Of a DNA stretch of 35,690 nt, positions 7,752-15,571 are shown piece after piece. Every line of letters begins with the position of its first letter. The stretch's first letter is position 1. The translations under genes were made by a program, and so were the position numbers. The DNA comes from Gammaproteobacteria bacterium (GTDB lineage: Bacteria; Pseudomonadota; Gammaproteobacteria; SZUA-140): positions 1 through 35,690 of the forward strand of contig WGNS01000051.1 in NCBI GenBank assembly GCA_016124415.1. The letters are read 5' to 3'. The notes below the pieces were generated by a model. That model saw only the letters and a list, made by a program, of their open reading frames with translations. It did not search any database and was not told the DNA's origin.

Positions 7752-9215
7752 TTATGCGCCCTCCAGTCCGGGTTCGGGTGTTGTCGTAGATGGTTTCTTC
7801 TCGGCATCATCCAGTCGACGATGCATGACCGCAGCGATCTCCTTGTTGGCAAGGTGACGGCGGTGGAAGATCATTTCCTTGACCTCGTACATCGAGACCG
7901 ACGGGAAGATCTTGACGAAGACCAGGAACAGCAGGCCGAACCAACCGAAGCTTCCGAGCAGGATGAACCACTCGACCCAGCTCGGCCACATGACGTTCTG
8001 GGCGAACGGCTCATAGGAAAGCGACAGCGTCGGGGTCACGATCATGTAACGCTCCAGCCACATGCCGACGTTCAGCAGCAGCGACACCACGAACATCATC
8101 GGGATGTTGCGTCGGAACTTCTCGAAGGCCAGCGTCAGCGGCAGGATCGATCCCAAGAAGATCATGGTGATGAACAGCGGCGAATACGGGCCGGTGAACT
8201 TACCGATCAAGAGCTCCTTGTCGACCGCGTCCGGACCGTACCAGGTGGCCGCGAACTCGATGAAGAGCAGATAGGTCCAAACCATGGAGATCGCGAACGT
8301 CAGTTTGCAGGTCTTCTCCAGGATCGCGATCGTCATGTACTCCTCGAAGCGGAAGAAGTACCGCAGCAGGATGAACAGCGTGATGATGGCCGCACAACCG
8401 GAGTACAGCGCACCCGCAACGAAGTACGGCGGGAAGGTCGTGACGTGCCAGCCCGGCATGATCGACATCGCGAAGTCGGCGGACACGATCGAGTGCACCG
8501 AAACCGCCAGCGGGATCAGGAAGCAGGCCATCAGCAGATAGGTCTTGCGGAAGTTGCGCCACTGCCGGTCGTCACCGCGCCAGCCCAGGGACAGAGCGGT
8601 GTAGAGCTTCTTCCGCCAACCCTTGGCGTTGTCGCGGCAGATCGCGAGGTCGGGAATCATACCGACGAACAGGAACAGCGCCGAAGACGTCAGGTAGGTC
8701 GTGATGGCGAAGGCGTCCCAAACCAGCGGCGAACGGAAGTTCGGCCAGATGCCGCGGTCGCTGTAGTAAGGGATAACCCAGTACATGTTCCAGAGTCGAC
8801 CCAAGTGGATGATCGGGAACAGGCCCGCCGTCATGAGCGAGAAGGTCGTCATGGCCTCGGCGAATCGGTAGATCGGCTTACGCCAGTCGGCCTTGATGAT
8901 ATGCAGAATCGCCGACAGCAAAGTACCGGAGTGACTCATGCCGATCCAGAACACGAAGGTCGCAATGTAGAGGTCCCACATGTGCGGCCAGTTCAGGTTC
9001 GAAGGCCCCATACCGGTGTTGTACTGATAGATTTCCGCGATCACAGCGAAGGACAGCAGGAACAGGCTGACGCCCACCGCGATCCAGTAACCCATGCGAG
9101 GATTTTCCATCGAGCGCAGAACGTCTTCGTTGATCTTCGCCCAATGGATATCTTCGTTAATATCCTTGGAGTAGTCTTCCTGGATATTTCTCATATCTCT
9201 AGTATCTGTAGTCAT
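7752..9215 (-). CDS. actC: Alternative complex III quinol-binding membrane subunit ActC (NrfD family)
   Basis: ActC is the NrfD/PsrC-like membrane subunit thought to hold the quinol oxidation site next to the iron-sulfur chain of ActB2. The 487-residue protein has about ten hydrophobic helices, beginning near residue 42 (MGYWIAVGVSLFLLSFAVIA). Motifs of the ActC group include FVFWIGMSHSGTLLSAIL (residues 87-104), HLGRLWNMYWVIPY and SIVSADFAMSIMPGWH. A cytoplasmic tail rich in Arg, Glu and Pro ends the protein. It lies 58 bp after actB2; the ATG at 9213-9215 has a GGTGGGGG stretch upstream. Met8 (MRNIQEDYSK) is an alternative start. Confidence 0.92.
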   Translation of the reverse strand: MTTDTRDMRNIQEDYSKDINEDIHWAKINEDVLRSMENPRMGYWIAVGVSLFLLSFAVIAEIYQYNTGMGPSNLNWPHMWDLYIATFVFWIGMSHSGTLLSAILHIIKADWRKPIYRFAEAMTTFSLMTAGLFPIIHLGRLWNMYWVIPYYSDRGIWPNFRSPLVWDAFAITTYLTSSALFLFVGMIPDLAICRDNAKGWRKKLYTALSLGWRGDDRQWRNFRKTYLLMACFLIPLAVSVHSIVSADFAMSIMPGWHVTTFPPYFVAGALYSGCAAIITLFILLRYFFRFEEYMTIAILEKTCKLTFAISMVWTYLLFIEFAATWYGPDAVDKELLIGKFTGPYSPLFITMIFLGSILPLTLAFEKFRRNIPMMFVVSLLLNVGMWLERYMIVTPTLSLSYEPFAQNVMWPSWVEWFILLGSFGWFGLLFLVFVKIFPSVSMYEVKEMIFHRRHLANKEIAAVMHRRLDDAEKKPSTTTPEPGLEGA

Positions 9216-9273
9216 GCCCCCACCACATCTTCATCTGGTTTTAAAAGGTCCGAGAACCGATCCCTTGTAATCG

Positions 9274-10146
9274 TTATACCTCGCGCACGCGATCCAGGAA
9301 CATGATGCAAGGATCGGTGTTGAGGTGCTCGAGAACGCGGTAGCCACGAATCTTCGGGTTGTGCTTCTCCTGCTCGGTCACGCCCAGTTCGACCTGATGC
9401 TTTTCCCAGAGCTCGATGACCTTGCTGGAAGGGTTGGTCGAGTTCGGATCGTACATCTTGAGCATGTCGCCGAAGACGATGGCCGAGGTCGGACAGGTTT
9501 GCGCACAGGCGGTCGTGAACTCACCGTCCTGCAACACGCGATGCTCGCGCTGCGCCTTGTCTTTGGCGACGCGAATACGCTGGATGCAGAAGGTGCATTT
9601 TTCCATGACGCCCTTGTCGCGGACGCTGAGGTCCGGGTTGAGCTGCAGGTTCAGCGGCTCGGGCCAGGAATCCTCATAGTAGGAGTAGAAGTTGAAATAA
9701 CGCAGACGATAGGGGCAGTTATTGGAACAATAACGCGACCCGATACAACGGTTGTAGACCTGAGCGTTGAGACCGTCCGGCGTGTGATAGGTGGCCGCCA
9801 CCGGGCAGACCGGCTCGCAGGTCGCCGCGTTGCACTGCTGACAGTTCATCGGCAGGAAGCTGGCGCCGTGCTGCTGGTACTCGCTGACGCGGCCTTCGCC
9901 GAGATCGGGCTCGTCCCAATAACGCTCGATACGCATCCAGTGCATGGCCTGATGCTTTTCATATTTGTCCTTACCGACGACGGCAAGGTTGTTCTCCGCG
10001 TAGCAGGCGACCGAACAGGCATTGCAACCAATGCACAGGTTCAGGTCGATGGACATGCCCCACATGTGTTCATAATTGTGGAAGCCGCCCTCTTCGCGAC
10101 CCCTGCGATAACGCGACCAGTCTTGCAGTAGATTTTGCAGTGACAT
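9274..10146 (-). CDS. actB2: Alternative complex III iron-sulfur subunit ActB2
   Basis: ActB2 carries the chain of iron-sulfur clusters linking quinol oxidation to the cytochromes. The 290-residue DmsB/PsrB-like ferredoxin has four cysteine groups: Cys38-41-44-48 (CIGCNACSVAC), Cys102-105-110-114 (CQQCNAATCEPVC), Cys134-140-144 with Ser137 (CIGSRYCSNNC), and Cys184-187-214-218 (CTFC ... CAQTC). Ser137 replaces the second Cys of the third group, which predicts three [4Fe-4S] and one [3Fe-4S] cluster, the composition reported for ActB in characterised complexes. There the ferredoxin is fused behind the molybdopterin-like domain; here it is a separate gene whose ATG overlaps the actB1 stop by one base (TAATG). 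Confidence 0.92.
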   Translation of the reverse strand: MSLQNLLQDWSRYRRGREEGGFHNYEHMWGMSIDLNLCIGCNACSVACYAENNLAVVGKDKYEKHQAMHWMRIERYWDEPDLGEGRVSEYQQHGASFLPMNCQQCNAATCEPVCPVAATYHTPDGLNAQVYNRCIGSRYCSNNCPYRLRYFNFYSYYEDSWPEPLNLQLNPDLSVRDKGVMEKCTFCIQRIRVAKDKAQREHRVLQDGEFTTACAQTCPTSAIVFGDMLKMYDPNSTNPSSKVIELWEKHQVELGVTEQEKHNPKIRGYRVLEHLNTDPCIMFLDRVREV

Positions 10147-12362
10147 TACGCTTCACCCCCCGTCAGCTCAAACACATCGGGCGTCACGGTCGAGACCATC
10201 TTGCGGCCCATCTGTACGTCGTGGTCGCCCATCATGACCAAAGTATCCTTGTTGCGCGCCTTCTCGACCTTGACGCGCGTCGAGTAGAGCGCCAGCTCAT
10301 TCGTTCCATCCACCGTGGCGGTGTCGAGAATCTCGAGCGGGTTGACGCCGCGACCATCGGCGTAACGGCCATAGCCCTTGTGGCCCTGGCCCAGCGGTAC
10401 GGCGATGGCATCGGGGTGAATGCCCTTGAAGACGTAGACCTTGACGTCGATCGCGCCCTGAGCGGAAGTGATCTTGATGGCGTCGCCGGTCTCGACTCCG
10501 AGCTGCTTGGCGAGATTCGGATGGATCTCCGCCCAGGAATCCCAGACGACCTTGCTGATCTGGTCCGGGGCCTCCTGCAGCCAGGGAATGTTGGCGTGGC
10601 GACCGTCCCAGAGGCCGAGACGCGGCGTCGGGATCAGGGTCAGCGGATACTCCGCATTCTCTTCCGGCAGCGCGACGGCCACTTGGTCAAGCTTCGCCTT
10701 CAGTTGCTTTTCGCCGGTCTTGACGGCGATCACGCCCTTGGCCAGCGCGTCGTTCCAGGTGACGGCCTTGCCGTCGGCGGCCATGTTGGCCGGGAAGCTC
10801 GCGAAGGCCTGGCTCAGATAGGCGTAGTAACTGTCGTAATTGCCGTAAGTGGCGCCGTCACGCTTCTTCAGCAGGTCGAGGACGATATCGCCCAGACCGC
10901 GGGTGTCGGCATAAAGCGGTTCCATGACCGGCTGCTGCATGCTGATGACGGCCTCTTCGCCCTGGACCTTGGGCACGATGGTCGCCCAGTCTTCCATGGG
11001 GGACAGGATCGGCAGCACCAGATCCGCCAGTTGCGAGGTCTCGTCGTCGAACTGCGTGAACGACACCTTGAACGGGATCGAGGCCAGCTTGTCCTTGAGA
11101 CCCAGCGCGGCAGGCGCCGTGTAGACCGGATTCGCGCCGCTGAAGAAGGCGACGTCCAGACCACCGTTGTCGATGGCCTTGACGAAGTCCAAAAGGCCTG
11201 CGGTGCCGCCGGCGCGATGCTCGAGCTGAGGGAACGGGAACTCATGGCTGGCGACGATGGTCTTGCCGACGTTGCCAAGCATGACGTTCAGCACCATGGC
11301 CGCGACGCCGTTCTGATAACCGTTGACCTGTCCCTCGGCGGTACCGCCGACCATGACGATGCTCCGGCCCGGATTGCTGCTCAGCCACTTGGCGACGCGG
11401 ATGACGTGGTTGCCGGAAACACCCGTCAGACGGGCGTCTTCGTTCAGGTTGCGCTTCATGATGGCAGTCTGAATGGCCTTCGGCAGCATGTCGATCGCCA
11501 TCTTGTGCTTGGTGGCCAGCACGTTGGCGACGCTCAGCGCGAAGACGCCCTCGGTGCCCGGACGGATGGCCATCCAGAGGTCGGCGTTGGCGCCGGTCAG
11601 GGTCATTTTGGGCTCGACTACGCCCAGCACGCCGCGCGGAGAAGAGCGGAACTCCGTATATTCGGTGGAGGCATGAACCGGGGAATCGCCGGTGCCAAGG
11701 AAGTCGTTGCCGATGGACAGGATCGCATGCGCCTTGCCGATCTGGTAACGCGGCGTGGCATCACCGAGGACGGCCTGGTTGACGGACCGTGCAACTTCGG
11801 AGTTCACGACTTCATGAATGAAAAGGTTCTTGGAACCCAGAGCGGACATCAGGTTGTCGATCAGCATGGCCTGGTGGCCGCTGACGCTGTCCGAAACCCA
11901 GGCGAAACGGGCGCCGTTGAGTCCGGAGGACGCACCGACGTGCTGATCGATCAGGTCCAAGGCCTCGGCCCAGGTGATATCGACCAGCTTACCGTCCTTG
12001 CGCACCTTGGGCGTGCGCAGGCGATCGGGATTGTAGTGCCCCTGCAGACCGGCCTGGCCCATCTGGCACAGCTTGCCGGCGTTGATCGGCGAGTCGGGAT
12101 TGCCTTCGAGTTTGAGGATACGGCCCTCGCGGACGCGGCCGTGCAGACCGCAACCGGCCGGACACTGGCGGCAGGTGCTCGAATACCAGACGCCGATACC
12201 GGGGATCGCATACTCCTCGGGAACCAGATAGGACGTTACCGTCTCCTTACCTTCCTCAAGCGTAACCGTGGTCGGCATATCGCATCCGGCGACGGTGGCG
12301 CCGACGCCACTCCATCCCATCAGCTTGAGGAATCCTCTACGATTGATGTTTTTCAGACCCAT
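10146..12362 (-). CDS. actB1: Alternative complex III molybdopterin-oxidoreductase-like subunit ActB1
   Basis: ActB1 is a periplasmic homologue of molybdopterin oxidoreductases that acts as scaffold; characterised complexes contain no molybdenum. The 738-residue product begins MGLKNINRRGFLKLMGWSG, a twin-arginine signal (Arg8-Arg9), followed by VAGC (Cys27), a plausible lipobox. It also has a cysteine set Cys64-Cys67-Cys71-Cys99 (CRQCPAGC ... KLC) like the [4Fe-4S] motif of catalytic CISM subunits, then the molybdopterin-fold regions (IRPGTEGVFALSVANVL, MVLNVMLGNVGKT, ADLVLPILSPMEDW) and a C-terminal dinucleotide-binding-like domain. A GGAGTGG ribosome site precedes the ATG. It is the second gene of the operon, 42 bp after actA. 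A polysulfide- or sulfite-type reductase is the alternative, but the seven-gene order with ActA, D, E and F argues for complex III. Confidence 0.92.
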   Translation of the reverse strand: MGLKNINRRGFLKLMGWSGVGATVAGCDMPTTVTLEEGKETVTSYLVPEEYAIPGIGVWYSSTCRQCPAGCGLHGRVREGRILKLEGNPDSPINAGKLCQMGQAGLQGHYNPDRLRTPKVRKDGKLVDITWAEALDLIDQHVGASSGLNGARFAWVSDSVSGHQAMLIDNLMSALGSKNLFIHEVVNSEVARSVNQAVLGDATPRYQIGKAHAILSIGNDFLGTGDSPVHASTEYTEFRSSPRGVLGVVEPKMTLTGANADLWMAIRPGTEGVFALSVANVLATKHKMAIDMLPKAIQTAIMKRNLNEDARLTGVSGNHVIRVAKWLSSNPGRSIVMVGGTAEGQVNGYQNGVAAMVLNVMLGNVGKTIVASHEFPFPQLEHRAGGTAGLLDFVKAIDNGGLDVAFFSGANPVYTAPAALGLKDKLASIPFKVSFTQFDDETSQLADLVLPILSPMEDWATIVPKVQGEEAVISMQQPVMEPLYADTRGLGDIVLDLLKKRDGATYGNYDSYYAYLSQAFASFPANMAADGKAVTWNDALAKGVIAVKTGEKQLKAKLDQVAVALPEENAEYPLTLIPTPRLGLWDGRHANIPWLQEAPDQISKVVWDSWAEIHPNLAKQLGVETGDAIKITSAQGAIDVKVYVFKGIHPDAIAVPLGQGHKGYGRYADGRGVNPLEILDTATVDGTNELALYSTRVKVEKARNKDTLVMMGDHDVQMGRKMVSTVTPDVFELTGGEA

Positions 12363-12404
12363 ATTCCACTCCGAATGTTTGTCGTCACAGGAAGGCGCGC
12401 AGCC

Positions 12405-13073
12405 TTACTTATGGCACTTCCAACAGTCATGCGGACCGTTGTTTGCCTCGTGACACCTCCTGCAAAAACCCATGTTGAGCGGCTTGACCTTATGGGCGAC
12501 GGTCATCTTCTTGACCTCGCCGTGACAGAAGGCGCAAACCTCGGAAACGTTCTCGACCTTCATCCCCTTGTTGTCGAAGACGAAGCGGCGAAGATGCTTC
12601 TCATGAGTGAAATGCACGAAATCGGGTACGTCATGAACCTTTTTCCAGGGTGGCGGCTCATGCTTTTCCCAGTACTCGGTCAGCTTCTTGATGCGCGGCT
12701 TGTCGGTCGCGATCACGCTGTGGCATCCCATGCACTTTCCGGTCGGGGGAATACCGGCGACCTTGCTGCGCCGGGCATAGGTGTGGCAGTACATGCAGTT
12801 GATCTTGTTGACGTCTGCATGAATGTAGTGCGGAAATTCAATGGGCTGCTTGACGTCTTCCCCGTCATAGGTACCCTCGGGCGGCACGGCGTTCGGCACC
12901 AGGGGATTCTTATTGCTTGCAGCAAAGACCCCGGAACTGCCGAATACCAGCAGCGCGCAAACAACGAGCAACGCGACCGCGCGAGACATGGTGGAAGACA
13001 ACAACGAAGATGCAGAGCAAGACGCCCCACGATCTAGCGCACGCCCTGCTGAATAAAGATGAGTAGCCAACAT
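12405..13073 (-). CDS. actA: Alternative complex III pentaheme cytochrome c subunit ActA
   Basis: ActA is the multiheme cytochrome of the complex and part of its electron exit path. Five CXXCH sites are visible in the 222-residue frame: CMYCH (93-97), CMGCH (114-118), CAFCH (180-184), CRRCH (204-208) and CWKCH (217-221). Several further His residues (HYIH, HFTHEKH) can serve as axial ligands, as in cytochrome c7-like folds. A hydrophobic signal or anchor segment runs from residue 32 to 51 (RAVALLVVCALLVFG). The ATG at 13071-13073 has GAGG at -9 to -6. The alternative start at Met29 (12989) would give a classical signal peptide but has no visible ribosome site. First gene of the act operon. 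Confidence 0.9.
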   Translation of the reverse strand: MLATHLYSAGRALDRGASCSASSLLSSTMSRAVALLVVCALLVFGSSGVFAASNKNPLVPNAVPPEGTYDGEDVKQPIEFPHYIHADVNKINCMYCHTYARRSKVAGIPPTGKCMGCHSVIATDKPRIKKLTEYWEKHEPPPWKKVHDVPDFVHFTHEKHLRRFVFDNKGMKVENVSEVCAFCHGEVKKMTVAHKVKPLNMGFCRRCHEANNGPHDCWKCHK

Positions 13074-13474
13074 CTCCCCCTCAATCCCTGTTCAATTTCA
13101 GGTTATATGTAAGTGACGCAGGGAATAATGAATCCGACGACTCATGCCCCCCAACGTTCACCGCCAAAATTAAAGCTGGCCCTTCTTGTACACCCCAACT
13201 CCAGCCGGGATGCCTGAGCGCCATTGATTGTATGTTTTTTACGGTAAAGCCAAAAATGCGGTGCTATCTAACGGGAGACTCTGCGTTCGCCCTTAGATTC
13301 GCCCACTGAAGCGTCGACAAGACCTTCCAGACAAGCTGCCAGTGGAAGGACGATCCTAGACCATGACAATGCGCCATGTCAATCTTGACGTTTGCTTAAA
13401 CCGCTCTAACCCATTCAATGGCAATACGTTTCTGAGGGTTTTTGACAGATTTCGTCATATATTTAAGATGTTTC
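13074..13474. other. Leader region of the act operon (401 bp), no gene seen
   Basis: The region between the NIF3 stop and actA has no reading frame I trust. It holds two notable dyads: CCTTCCA (13323-13329) with TGGAAGG (13343-13349), loop 13; and TGACA (13364-13368) with TGTCA (13377-13381), spaced by 8. The second overlaps a perfect minus-strand TTGACA (13377-13382) whose -10 partner, TCTAGG at 13355-13360, is weak. A better -10 lies at 13227-13232. No terminator with a U tract was found for NIF3. Confidence 0.5.
13227..13254 (-). promoter_or_regulatory. Candidate promoter for the act operon
   Basis: On the minus strand TTTGGC (rc of 13249-13254) is separated by 16 bases from TACAAT (rc of 13227-13232). 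The -10 matches consensus at 5 of 6 positions; the -35 is weak. A start near 13220 would leave a leader of about 147 bases before actA. Confidence 0.3.
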
Positions 13475-14227
13475 TCAGACCGGATTGTCGACGTCGATGA
13501 AATGCCACTCCAGATCGAAATGCTCCGCCAACTCCTTGGCCAGCGCGGAAATTCCATAACGTTCCGTGGCATGATGACCGGCCGCGAAATAGTGAATTCC
13601 GGTCTCCCTGCACACATGAAAAGTCTGCTCGGAAACCTCGCCGCTGATGTACGCATCCAGACCCGCCTCGGCTGCCGCCTGGCAATAGCCTTCGGCCGCC
13701 CCCGTGCACCATCCGACGCGCCGGATCTCGCGGTCGCCACCCGACAGATGCAGGGGCGTTCTGTCCAGCGCCTTGGCGACGCGTTCGGTAAACGCCATGG
13801 CCGACTCTGGTTTCTGCAACGTTCCCTGAAGGGCCAGTCCCCCGCCGCCTTCCAGCGCACCCTCGACCGTGATGCCGAGGCGGCGTGCAAGCTCGACGTT
13901 GTTGCCGATATCCGGATGCGCGTCGAGCGGCAGATGATAGGCCAGAAGACTGATTTCGTGACCGAGCAGTTTTTGCAGCCGGCGCCGTTTCATGCCCGTG
14001 ATGATGGGCGACTCGCCTTTCCAGAAATAGCCGTGATGGACGATGACCGCATCGGCGTCGGCGTCGATCGCGGCGTCGATGAGTTCGAGGCTAGCCGTAA
14101 CGCCCGCGATCAACCGTTTGACCTCGGGACGGCCCTCGATCTGAACGCCGTTGGGTGCATAATCCTGAAAGCGACCGCAGTCGAGACGCAGGTCGCAATA
14201 GTGCGCAATGTCTTTCAAATTAGCCAT
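13475..14227 (-). CDS. NIF3 / YbgI-type dinuclear metal-centre protein
   Basis: This is the conserved NIF3 family (E. coli YbgI), which binds two metal ions in a hexameric ring; it has been linked to GTP cyclohydrolase I type 2, but the role in proteobacteria is uncertain. The 250-residue product starts MANLKDIAHYCDLRLDCGRF and contains the metal-site signatures DAVIVHHGYFWKGE (His-His), LLAYHLPLDAHPDIGNN, SGEVSEQ and FAAGHHATERYG. The open frame extends upstream antisense to degS, but the family start and the divergent degS gene place the true start at 14227. The start has only a weak ribosome site. It lies 48 bp from the divergent degS gene and about 400 bp before actA. Confidence 0.9.
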   Translation of the reverse strand: MANLKDIAHYCDLRLDCGRFQDYAPNGVQIEGRPEVKRLIAGVTASLELIDAAIDADADAVIVHHGYFWKGESPIITGMKRRRLQKLLGHEISLLAYHLPLDAHPDIGNNVELARRLGITVEGALEGGGGLALQGTLQKPESAMAFTERVAKALDRTPLHLSGGDREIRRVGWCTGAAEGYCQAAAEAGLDAYISGEVSEQTFHVCRETGIHYFAAGHHATERYGISALAKELAEHFDLEWHFIDVDNPV

Positions 14228-14275
14228 TTGGAATACTCGCTTTGCCTGATTGGTAGATGGTAGAGTAGCTCCATC

Positions 14276-15439
14276 ATGTGGCGCAAACTTCTTCCTTATT
14301 TCATCCAGGGCATCTCCGTCGGACTGATCGGCGGCGTCGCGTTGATCTTCATCCAGAACACGCATCTCATGCAAAGCAAGTCGGTGATCGAGATCAAGGA
14401 GGCGCCGGTCTCGAAACCCGCCTCCGCGAATCCCGACGCCGCGGCGCTGGGCATCAGCTACGCCGCCGCCGTCGAGCTTGCCGCTCCGGCGGTCGTCAAC
14501 ATCTTTACCACCAAGGTCGTCGCACGCGAGCCCTCGTTCTTTGAAGATCCGAGGCTGCGCCGTTTTTTCGGTGAAAACGGGGAGCAGCGTCAGCAACGCC
14601 AATCCAGCCTCGGTTCGGGCGTCATCGTCAGCGAGGCCGGTTACATCCTGACCAATAATCACGTCATCGAGGGCTCGGACGAAATACTGGTCGCCCTCAA
14701 CGACGAACGCACCGCCCCGGCCGCCATCGTCGGTTCGGATCCCGAAAGCGATATCGCCGTGCTCAAGATCGATCTGGACCACCTGCCCTCGATCGTACTC
14801 GGCCACTCAGAGAATATCCGCGTCGGGGACGTCGTGCTCGCGATCGGCAATCCGTTCGGCGTCGGCCAGACCGTGACGCAAGGCATCGTCAGCGCCCGCA
14901 ACCGCGCCCATCTCGGCATTTCGACCTTCGAGAACTACATTCAGACCGACGCGGCCATCAACCCAGGTAATTCCGGCGGCGCCCTGATCGACGCCGAGGG
15001 TCATCTGATCGGCATCAACACGGCCATCTTCTCGCGCTCGGGCGGTTCTCAGGGCGTGGGTTTCGCCGTGCCCGTCTCGCTGGCCAAGACGGTCATGACG
15101 CAGATCATCGAGACAGGACACGCGGTACGCGGCTGGCTGGGCATCGAGATCCAAAACCTGTCGCCCTCGCTGGCCGAATCCTTCGGCGCCCCCGGCGAGC
15201 AAGGCGCCCTGATCGCCGGCACGATGATCGACGGGCCGGCCGCCAAGGCGGGCCTACAGGCCGGAGACATCGTCACGAGCGTCGACGGCAATGCGGTGCA
15301 TAACCCGCAAGAGGCCCTGAACCGGATCGCCGCCGTCAGTCCCGGCAGCGTCGCCAACGTCGAAATCCTGCGCAACGGCGCCAGGATGACCATCAAGGTC
15401 ACGGTCGGCAGCAGGCCGGCGCCGGCCAACACGCGTTAA
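14276..15439 (+). CDS. degS: DegS/AlgW-type membrane-anchored HtrA serine protease
   Basis: HtrA proteases act in the periplasm on misfolded proteins or on the anti-sigma factor RseA. The 387-residue product has a single N-terminal anchor (residues 8-27), a trypsin-like domain with catalytic triad His129 (NNHVIE), Asp159 (SDIAVLKI) and Ser233 (GNSGGAL), and one PDZ domain at about 275-375 (GWLGIEIQNL, AGLQAGDIVTSVDG). One PDZ plus an uncleaved anchor indicates the DegS/AlgW type rather than the two-PDZ soluble DegP/DegQ. Whether it triggers the sigma-E response here is inference. The start lies 48 bp from divergent NIF3. Its 3' end converges on tatC across a REP pair. Confidence 0.92.
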   Translation: MWRKLLPYFIQGISVGLIGGVALIFIQNTHLMQSKSVIEIKEAPVSKPASANPDAAALGISYAAAVELAAPAVVNIFTTKVVAREPSFFEDPRLRRFFGENGEQRQQRQSSLGSGVIVSEAGYILTNNHVIEGSDEILVALNDERTAPAAIVGSDPESDIAVLKIDLDHLPSIVLGHSENIRVGDVVLAIGNPFGVGQTVTQGIVSARNRAHLGISTFENYIQTDAAINPGNSGGALIDAEGHLIGINTAIFSRSGGSQGVGFAVPVSLAKTVMTQIIETGHAVRGWLGIEIQNLSPSLAESFGAPGEQGALIAGTMIDGPAAKAGLQAGDIVTSVDGNAVHNPQEALNRIAAVSPGSVANVEILRNGARMTIKVTVGSRPAPANTR

Positions 15440-15475
15440 CGGACGGTCCCCAGTCTCTTTATCTCTCCCTAAAAC

Positions 15476-15504
15476 GTAGGTTGGGCTGAGGCACGAAGCC
15501 CAAC
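15476..15504 (+). repeat. REP-type palindrome, family 2, copy 2
   Basis: GTAG (15476-15479) is followed by arms GTTGGGCT (15480-15487) and AGCCCAAC (15497-15504). It faces copy 3 across 18 bases, and the two together form a long inverted repeat. Confidence 0.75.
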
Positions 15505-15523
15505 GCTTATGTTGAGGAGCCGC

Positions 15524-15554
15524 GTTGGGCTTCACTCCGTTCAGCCCAACCTAC
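15524..15554 (-). repeat. REP-type palindrome, family 2, copy 3 (inverted)
   Basis: Arms GTTGGGCT (15524-15531) and AGCCCAAC (15543-15550) end in CTAC (15551-15554). With copy 2 it makes a 79-base head-to-head REP pair (15476-15554), able to fold into one stem of about 30 bp on either strand. Confidence 0.75.
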
Positions 15555-15571
15555 TCGGTTCTGATACCAGC

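Noticed and set aside
7206-9305. A 699-codon plus-strand open frame opposite actC and actD
   Set aside because: Composition (Arg, Glu, Gln, His rich) and position opposite membrane proteins show that it is an antisense shadow.
10140-13037. A 965-codon plus-strand open frame opposite actA and actB1
   Set aside because: It is a mirror of well-supported minus-strand genes with CXXCH and signal motifs; its product is low-complexity, rich in Asp, His, Arg and Val, as expected from the complement of GC-rich codons.
13442-13463. Plus-strand TTGACA followed by TATATT
   Set aside because: The spacer is only 10 bases, and the boxes lie antisense just beyond the NIF3 stop with no plus-strand gene to drive.
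14228-14806. N-terminal extension of the NIF3 reading frame into degS
   Set aside because: The added residues are antisense to the degS protease domain; NIF3 family starts match MANLKDI at 14227.
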